From assembly GCA_002917775.1 (NCBI GenBank), contig KZ627153.1, forward strand, positions 482,005 to 546,004: a stretch of 64,000 nt of DNA. Direction: 5' to 3'. Position numbers and translations under genes: made by a program. Under the pieces are notes generated by a model that saw nothing but the letters and a program-made list of their open reading frames with translations, did no database searches and was not told the origin of the DNA. How positions within the stretch are numbered: the stretch's first letter is position 1; every line of letters begins with the position of its first letter. Origin of the DNA: Glaciozyma antarctica PI12 (lineage: Eukaryota; Basidiomycota; Microbotryomycetes; Kriegeriales; Camptobasidiaceae). Below are positions 57,349-64,000 of the stretch, in pieces.

Positions 57349-59298
57349 TCATCTCCACCGTCCCCGCCTCACCCCCTCCATCGCAGCCGTGAGCTTGAAG
57401 ACCCTAATCCCATGCGCCTCAACCACGACGGCCGGGATCGAACCAGAGACGACGCCCGCGTCGGCGCCACAGAGGCGCGAAGCAGCTTCGGCGCGCGAGG
57501 CGTTTTTGGGAGCGGTAGGGTCCGCGGCGGGGGCCCAGACGTCGTATACGTTATACAGGAGAGTTTGCGCCTCGGGGCCCTGTGATATAGGAGCGTTAGT
57601 TCTTAATTAGGAGAAAAAGAGTAGAGGACGCAAGTAGTCGAAAATGTCGAGGGCCTCGCTGAGCTCGAGATCGTAAGTGAGGTTTCGGGGTGAAGTGTTG
57701 AAGAGCGCGACGACGAATCCATCTTCGAGGCGGCCGGACCAGAGCTGGAGAGAACCAGCGGTGGTAGGCTGGAGCTGCCAGGTTGCGAGGGACGAATCGG
57801 CAGCGATTTTAAACTCCTTTTTAAAGACGCGGTGAGCGGGAGAGGAGAGCGAGTCTTGGTTGATCTGTGTAGGACAAGTTAGAGAGCGCAATATGGTGGT
57901 GCTGAGTTACGTACGGAAATCATGACTTTGTTGCTGATAATAGAAAGCGTCTCCGTCGACATGTTGCCGAGGTCGTTCCCAAGAATTAGAGGAGACTAAG
58001 TGAGGGCTAGTCAGGATGCGCGCTCCAATATCCTCGAACGCAGTAACGCACCTTGGCCATGCTCCAGAGGGAGAAGTGTGCGACTGGAGAAGGAAGAAAG
58101 TCAGCACGACCTCGAGCGCCGAACGAAGAGGAACCGAACCGACCTTGCTCCGCAAAAGTCATCAATCCTCCAACGCCTACTTCGAGCATGTCCCAGTCGC
58201 CGTAACTTCCTGCACGGACTTTCTGGCCTAGAGGAGCGCCCTTGTCGACGATGTTGGTGACGGAGCACTGTACGCGAACGAGGATAAGTGCTTGAATTGA
58301 GCAAAGCGAGCGACGAGACTCACGTGGTAGCCAGGGAGAAGGCAGTCGTACGTATCGCAAGGGCATCGAGCGTCAAAACGATCAAAGTAGGGGTAGATGT
58401 CTCCCGAAATACCTGTGGGAGCTTTGTCGTGAGCAACACATCTCGCAGGAGAGGAGTGCGAGGACGAACGGTAGCTGTTGGCGATCGTCGAAGCCCAGTC
58501 CCAAACGTTGTCTTGACCCCAGGTGCAGAGGGAGTAGAGAATTGGACGATCCGTAGCGTTGAGAGCCCTGGACATGCGCTCGTATCGCTCGTAAGAAATG
58601 TTGGCATTTCCACTCTGGCCTTGGTTGAAGCAGTTGTCGTACTGCAGGTCTCGCACATCAGTAAGACCCTCGACAGTTTACGAGAGAAAGGACGAACCTT
58701 GAGGTAATCCACTCCCCAGGCGGCCCAAGTCTGCGCGTCCGAGACTTCATGTCCCAGCGAACCGGGGTAGGAGCCGCAGGTGAACTCTCCGGCATCGGAG
58801 TACATGCCGACCTTGAGGTTTATTGAATGAATACTGTCGGTTAGGTTCTTGACCCCGCTGGGAACTGCGCGTGCGAGGGTTAGCTTGGTATCCGAGGAGC
58901 GAAGGGGAAGACGCACATTTGGTCGTGTTCGCCTGGATCGCTCCCTCGGGCGTACGTTCGTGCGAAGTAGCTCCGTCGTCGACCAGAATGTACTTGTATC
59001 CTAGCGCAGCGAGCCCAGACTAGAGGAACCAGTCAGCGTCGCTCTGGAGGACAGGAACGAAGCGAACTCACGTTAACCATCTCCTTCGCAGCGGTGATTA
59101 TGATCTCCTCGCTGATGTCGGTAGCGAAGGTCTGCGTGAAGATGTTCAGTACTTGGTTCGCCGAGAGAGTAGACAGCGACGAACGTTCCACGAATTCCAG
59201 CCGAGGGCGGGAAGGACGCCAACACCATTGTCGAGGGCGAAAGCAGGCGTCGCAAGGCGCGCAAAGACGGCGAGTGATCCGAGGCGAGTGAGAAGCAT
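57349..59298 (-). CDS. Secreted alpha-galactosidase, GH27
   Basis: The ATG at 59298 starts a signal peptide ([20 protein letters not shown]) ending before LDNGVG. GH27 blocks follow: [23 protein letters not shown], the nucleophile motif WGVDYLKYDNC, and the acid/base region [14 protein letters not shown]. The C-terminal beta-sandwich reads [39 protein letters not shown], then [20 protein letters not shown] is at 57351-57349. N-glycosylation-like sequons are frequent. About ten exons. The enzyme releases terminal alpha-galactose from melibiose, raffinose or galactomannan outside the cell. The neighbouring sugar porter could import the product. Confidence 0.93.
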
Positions 59299-60003
59299 CG
59301 AAAGCAAGTCTCTTGAAGGGATGAAGAGGAAGAGAAGAGAGAGATCTTAAGATCGAGCAAGCAGAATTCGGGGCGCCGCGTCCGCCCACTCCGTGGGGGA
59401 AGGAGAAGAGCAGCCATGACGAGCTAACAGGAAGGACCGATCTGCGGGGAATCCGGAGAGAGTATTAGGCTACAGGCACGGAGAGGCGGAGTCAGGAGGG
59501 GGGGGAGGGGGGGAGGGAGGGAAATTTGGCCGTAGTGGCATCGATGACTGGAGAGGCGAGCTAATGACCGGTGATGGCGTGGCAGCGGTCGCTGGGTGTT
59601 CATCAAGCCACAGAAAGCATAGCAGGGCCCAGGAGAGCAAGCAGGAGGAGTGCGAGAGCGGGGTTGAGGAGCGAGGCTTGGAGGATTGAGGATCGAGTCG
59701 ACTGGCGGATCGGCAGCAGAGCGCGCTGTGGATACCTCTAAGAGAGCTTTAGCAAGCTAGAGGTGCAAGCTTGAAGCAAGGAGAGACCAAGGAGCAGGAT
59801 TGAGCAGGAAAGAGGACAAAGCTGCTGAGCTCGCTCCCCTCCCTCCCTCTCCTTTCTTCGACTTCGACTTCCACCTCCTCCAACGCTCTTGATTCCATCA
59901 GACTAGCCCCTTCTCCACACGCCACCTTCTCCCTCCCCCACCACGTCGGCGGCGGCAGCCCCTTTCCTGCGCCAATCTCACTCCCCGCATCCGCGAATCC
60001 GCG
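59299..60003. other. Divergent promoter region between alpha-galactosidase and coiled-coil gene
   Basis: 705 bp. Contains a G-rich tract (about 59498-59520, runs of G broken by A) and scattered pyrimidine tracts. No gene-like frame with motifs. It probably contains the regulatory region of the alpha-galactosidase; I did not identify a specific operator. Confidence 0.5.
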
Positions 60004-60869
60004 ATGTCCGACTCGCCCGCATCGACTCTCGTCGACAACAGCGGAAGAGCCAACAAGAGCAATCTCATCAACGCGCTTGCGGCTGAGCTGAAGAAGGAGA
60101 AGGAGCGATGCAGTGGGGTGGAGGCTATGATGGCGGAGACGGAGGCAAGGGTGCGTTGGGAAGGTCCCACACGATGGCGGAGCACTGACTTTCTGACTTT
60201 GTGAGCTGCTTGCAGGTTGAGGCACAACATCGTATCCTCCTTTCAGCCGAGGACGCTGCTCGAGCCAAACGAGACGCGAACGACGCTGTCATCGCGGCGC
60301 TTCGGAAGGAGCTCGCCACGGCTCGTCAGAACCTCGACGAAGCGACGATCGTCAACGAGGTCGACGCAGAAGAGTACCTGGCGCTTCTAGGTAGTCCTCT
60401 CCACACCCCCCTTCCCTCGATCGGGATCCACTCGCTCAACTCCGGCATTCCCCTCTCCACCAGTCCGTACAGCTACGGTTCTGCCCCCCTCCCTTCCGTC
60501 GACGCTGCCCTCCCTACAAGCTCTTTCACTGAGCGCAACGTCGGCCGCTCAGCAGCCGAGCGCGTCGCCCTCCGCAAGGTTCGTCTGGAGAACCAGCTCC
60601 GAGATTCCTATCGCGGTGCGCCTGGGGAGGGACGGAGGGAAGCGAGATCGGAAGGCTTTCCAGCTACACCAATGATTTCGGAGGTTGAGGATAGGCAGAG
60701 GGGGACGGAGAGGAGCGGTTGGAGCTTGCACGAGGGGGAGAGCGGGAGTGTGGAGGGGTACAGAGCTGAGTTGGGGAAGGAGCGCAAGCCCAGCTGGACG
60801 ACGAGGTTCTTTCCTGGAGCTGGAGCTGGAGTTGAACGCAAGAAGGGAGACTTGCCTTTGTGGAAGTGA
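60004..60869 (+). CDS. Coiled-coil protein, paralogue 1
   Basis: Function unknown. The ATG at 60004 gives MSDSPASTLVDNSGRANKSN. About residues 18-105 form a coiled coil (LINALAAELKKEKERCSGVE, AEDAARAKRDANDAVIAAL), interrupted by one intron, and end in VDAEEYLALLGSP. The rest is Pro/Ser/Gly-rich and disordered, ending KKGDLPLWK at 60869. The following gene has the same layout (helical ELKKE-x-x-R-C block, then EYLALI), so they look like tandem paralogues. The C-terminal basic peptide could contact membrane or RNA, but this is speculation. Confidence 0.7.
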
Positions 60870-61442
60870 TTGGGGGAGAGATGGGAAGGAAGGCCATGGC
60901 TGTTGTTTACTCGATTTTGTATCTTCTCGTTCTGCACTTTTTTTGTCAGTTTTGTAGTGACTCCTGTAACAGCTCAAGTGCACTTGCTCGCCGCTGGTGG
61001 ATGGGATCATAATTTTTGTGCTGAGATCGAAAGAACGAGGAACGAATTTCGCCGCAGAGAGCGTGGAGTCGAGCCCGAATCGAGAAGAGAGGGCTGTGCT
61101 CAAAGCTTCCCTTGTTCCCTGAAGCCTTCCCCACCACCCCCAATCCTCAAAGAAGACAGCTCTCTCTTCAGCACGAAGGGACGATTCCCCAGGACGACGA
61201 GCGCCGAAATCCCATCTCGGTCCCCCACGACCCCAGGCGCTTCTGCACGAGTGGCGGGAGCAGGACCCTACCTCCCCTCTTCCACAGACCATTCGTTCTC
61301 CTACGCCTCCTTCGCCACCTGCCAGGAGGACAGTACTCGCTCTTCCTCCTCCCGCGGCGGCTGCACCCCTCCTCCGACCCCAACCACCCCGCCCGCCCCT
61401 ACCTTCCTCCCGCCATCGACCTTCCTACCGCCCCTCTTCACT
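60870..61442. other. Gap between the coiled-coil paralogues
   Basis: 573 bp. The frame of paralogue 2 stays open upstream almost to 60870, but the upstream part lacks a good start and looks like leader sequence. I placed the start at 61443. Confidence 0.45.
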
Positions 61443-62838
61443 ATGCCACCTCGTCCTACTCCCACCGAAGGTCCCTCCCCTCTCCACCGCCACAACTCGG
61501 TCGAAGCACGCGTGATCGGGCCCAAAGCCGGAGCCATCTTCCTAGCCTCGAACGACGCCAAACGAGCACAGGAAGAAGCGGACGACCTCGACGAGGGATT
61601 ATCGATCAATAGTGCTTTTCGTGCGCGCGAGATGGAATCAAGGGGGACGAGCGATTCGGGTCCTATGATTCGGGGAGATGAGCAGGGGGAGGCGGCGCGG
61701 ATTAGGTGGGACAGTATTTCGCCAGGAGCGGCGGCGGGGTTGGGGACGCCGTGGATTGGGCGGAGGGAGAAGGTCGAGGAGAAGCAGTACCCTCCTACGA
61801 GTGCTGTGAGGCCGGTTAGGAAGAGGGCGACGAGCGATGCGAGTCATGGGAGTACGGGGAGCACGTCGAAGGATTATCTGCTCTCGCAGCTCGCGGAGGC
61901 GCTCAAGAAGGAGCGGAGGAGGTGCCAGCTGTACGAGCAGGAGATTCTCGCGGCTGAAGAAGAGGTGCGTTCTCACTTCTGCAGGCTCATTAAGAAGCTG
62001 CGAACGACCCAAAACTGACTTCTCGCTTCGCACAGATTGATGAGATCGCGGCCAACCACTCTGCGATGAGCGAGCGGTACGGCCTCTCCCCCTCTTTTTG
62101 CTTATACTGACTTCTACACTGAGCAGATACGAACAAACCTTTCGCCAGCAAGCCGACACGATCAAATCCCTCCGCGCCGAGCTCTCGGAAGTCCGATGCG
62201 AGCTCACAACAGCGCACGACCTCGACCCCCTCTCCGCGTACGAATACCTCGCCCTCATCGACCGTCCCCACCTCTCCCCTACCCTCACACGAGCGAACCA
62301 AAACGACGTCGCGCGTGTCCCGCTCGTCTCAGCTTTCAGCGGAACGATGACTGAATCATCCCGCACGCATCGACGCGTCGAAAGTCGTCTCGCCGCTTCA
62401 TCCGATACCGACCTCCCTCCTCCCAAATCAGTCCCGTTCTATCGCCGTACCCGCAGGCTTAGCAAGACGCGACGAGAGGGATCGGAGGTGGCGAAGCCGT
62501 ACCCTGTTACCGATTCGCCGCCGGTGGAGCTGAGGGAGGGTTCGGCGAAGAAGAACTATCCACCTGTCGCGGGAGGAGGAGCGAGGCCGCGGAGGGGGAG
62601 TTTCGGGAATGGGATCGCAAAGACGTTACGAGTCAGTAAGTCCCTTCTCCCTCAATTCTTTCGACGCTCGCTGAGGAAGTGCTTCGCAGTCTTTCCGACT
62701 CATGGTTCGCGCGAGGAGGAGGACCCCCCGACTACCGAGGCGATTCAGGCGTGGTTGAGCAAGAACGAACGGGTGCCTGCTGGGCCGCATGTGGCGGTTG
62801 GGGAGGGGTATGCGAACCCTTTCGTCAAGGCGGGCTGA
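61443..62838 (+). CDS. Coiled-coil protein, paralogue 2
   Basis: The ATG at 61443 gives MPPRPTPTEGPSPLHRHNSV. A disordered N-terminal third leads to a coiled coil: DYLLSQLAEALKKERRRCQL, EQEILAAEEEIDEIAANHSA and YEQTFRQQADTIKSLRAELS. Then come AYEYLALIDRPHL and a disordered tail. Introns near 61965-62036, 62080-62127 and 62637-62689 (GTGCGT, GTACGG and GTAAGT donors) join in frame. The last exon gives EAIQAWLSKNERVPAGPHVA, ending at TGA 62838. The helical core and the EYLAL motif match paralogue 1. Unknown function. Confidence 0.7.
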
Positions 62839-62955
62839 CGACGTGGAGAGAGGAAGGACACTTGGTCGTGGCTTCTTTCGCAACACCCTTTGTACATTTT
62901 TCTACGTCGACAGTTTGTACCCTACAACCCCCCCTCTTGATGACAATACGAACTT

Positions 62956-64000
62956 CTACCTCCCATTCACGACCTCCAATCCCCAGTCTATGAACGCCGA
63001 CGCAATCTTCTCCACCTCAGCCTTGACGATCGGTGTCCTCGCCTGAACGTAATCGGACAGCTTGCGGTTGAGCAACTTGCTCGTCAGCTCGAATTCGTAC
63101 CAATGCGCATTCGTGCCGTGCTCTCGAACTTCGCACACCGTCGCTCGAACCGTCTGCGTTCTTCGTTAGCGACGTGCGAGGGATGGGAGGGAGGAGGACG
63201 CACGGAGTTCTCGTAGCGGCATTTCGAGACCCAGCGAATCTCAGTCTCGCATTCCGCAAAGCGCGAGGCGTCGAGATCGATACTGTGTCGACGAGGTTAG
63301 CGTCGTGCAGGGGGGAAGGAGGAGAAGACGAACTGGACTTCGAAGATACCTCCTTCGTCGAGATCCCAGCTCGCCCGCTGGACCGCTGCGCTGAGTTCGA
63401 GGCTCGGAGAAGTGGCGGCTTTGTCGGCTGCGAAACTGCGTTAGCAGAGGCAGAGGAGAGGAGGGGAAGGACGTACCGAGGACCTTGATGCGCAGATCTG
63501 AGCCCTCAGAAATGGGTTCGCCGTCGCGCGTTGGAGTGGTGATGGAGAGGAAGAACGGTTTCGAGGGGAGGGTCGAGACTTTCTTGAGGACGAGTGTGCC
63601 CGAAACGGCAGTGCCTTTGGGGATATTCCATAGCTCGCCACCCTGCAAAATCATTTAGAAAAAGGACGGAGAAGAAGGGCTGGGAGACGAACGCGGAGTT
63701 CGGTCGTGGCGACGGCGTAGACGGCTCGTTGACGGTCGAGATGAATGATATGCACATGCGACGTCTGGTGCGACAGCTGCAGTCCCATCTTGTCGACCAA
63801 GCGAGCTTTGTACGCTTCGGCCGTCTCCAGGGAGAGAGCGAGCGAGAAAAAAGGCGAGAGGTTCCTCCCAGCTCCATCAATCTGCACGCGCTCATCAGTT
63901 CCTACTAGCTCCATCGTGTGCTCTGGAAAAGAAGCGCACCCTCCATTTCGAAGCCTCCTCCATCGACACCCGCTCTCCAGGTTCAGGCGACTGAGAACCA
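62956..64000 (-). CDS. Conserved protein of unknown function (3' part, runs off right edge)
   Basis: I do not recognise the family. Reading from the right edge: an exon ends VSMEEASKWR and is spliced to IDGAGRNLSPFFSLALSLET, KARLVDKMGLQLSHQTSHVH, GGELWNIPKGTAVSGTLVLK, ISEGSDLRIKVLG, SWDLDEGGIFEV, SRFAECETEIRWVSKCRYEN and HWYEFELTSKLLNRKLSDYV. It ends FIDWGLEVVNGR at 62956. Five introns with GT-AG ends keep frame. The alternation of beta-like strands and a C-terminal long helix would suit a START-like lipid-binding fold, but this is only a guess. The true N terminus lies outside the window. Confidence 0.6.

Noticed and set aside
57431-57452. tRNA-like T-loop sequence (GGGATCGAACC) on the plus strand
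   Set aside because: It lies inside the conserved C-terminal exon of the alpha-galactosidase and no cloverleaf arms pair around it.
59498-59520. G-rich tract as a quadruplex regulatory element
   Set aside because: Runs of G fit loosely, but there is no conserved context or positional support beyond composition.
61443-62838. Start of coiled-coil paralogue 2 at the upstream open frame (60870)
   Set aside because: That frame begins inside the 3' region of paralogue 1. Its first codons are unlike the paralogue, and the ATG at 61443 starts the conserved layout.

Overview
The window reads as nuclear DNA of a GC-rich basidiomycete, most likely a red-yeast-like member of Pucciniomycotina (Microbotryomycetes, e.g. 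Rhodotorula/Rhodosporidium relatives). The reasons are dense genes on both strands, introns of mostly 45-70 nt with donors GTGCGT, GTACGT or GTGAGT, CTGAC/CTAAC branch sites and CAG acceptors, and fungal-type housekeeping proteins. Exon boundaries were placed by eye from reading frame, splice signals and remembered family features. Assignments are therefore homology recalled from motifs, not database hits.

Layout, left to right. 1-5.8 kb: 5' part of a POT1-like OB-fold gene, a type II membrane PC-esterase-like protein, an F-box gene with an in-frame stop, and cyanase. 6-11.5 kb: ARV1, a second PC-esterase-like protein and eIF4B (TIF3). 11.7-19.2 kb: mitochondrial uL30m, a TMEM19/DUF92 membrane protein, the small-RNA methyltransferase HEN1, a peroxisomal enoyl-CoA isomerase and Swd2/WDR82. 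19.9-28.6 kb: a secreted aspartic protease and two tandem long-chain acyl-CoA synthetases. 28.8-43.8 kb: a large disordered basic protein, a cation diffusion facilitator, intronless COX10, a DUF4112 protein, U1-70K, an ER protein disulfide isomerase and an I-BAR/Ivy1-like protein. 44-59.3 kb: the GEP4 phosphatase, acylaminoacyl-peptidase, an unknown conserved protein, a YeeE/YedE sulfur transporter, an MFS transporter, a sugar porter and a GH27 alpha-galactosidase. 60-64 kb: two related coiled-coil proteins and an unknown gene running off the right edge.

Neighbours mostly do not form a pathway. The exceptions are the sugar porter and alpha-galactosidase (convergent, suggesting alpha-galactoside use), the tandem acyl-CoA synthetases near a peroxisomal isomerase (fatty-acid metabolism), and the paired coiled-coil paralogues. 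I saw no tRNA, rRNA, CRISPR array or recognisable transposon.

The most notable signals concern gene structure. Two genes have a start codon split A|TG by the first intron. The tandem acyl-CoA synthetases differ at seven intron positions. Several introns have non-standard donors (GC-AG, one TT-AG). Perfect 7-bp tandem duplications break frame in two otherwise well-conserved genes, and 8-bp duplications lie near frame problems in two more.
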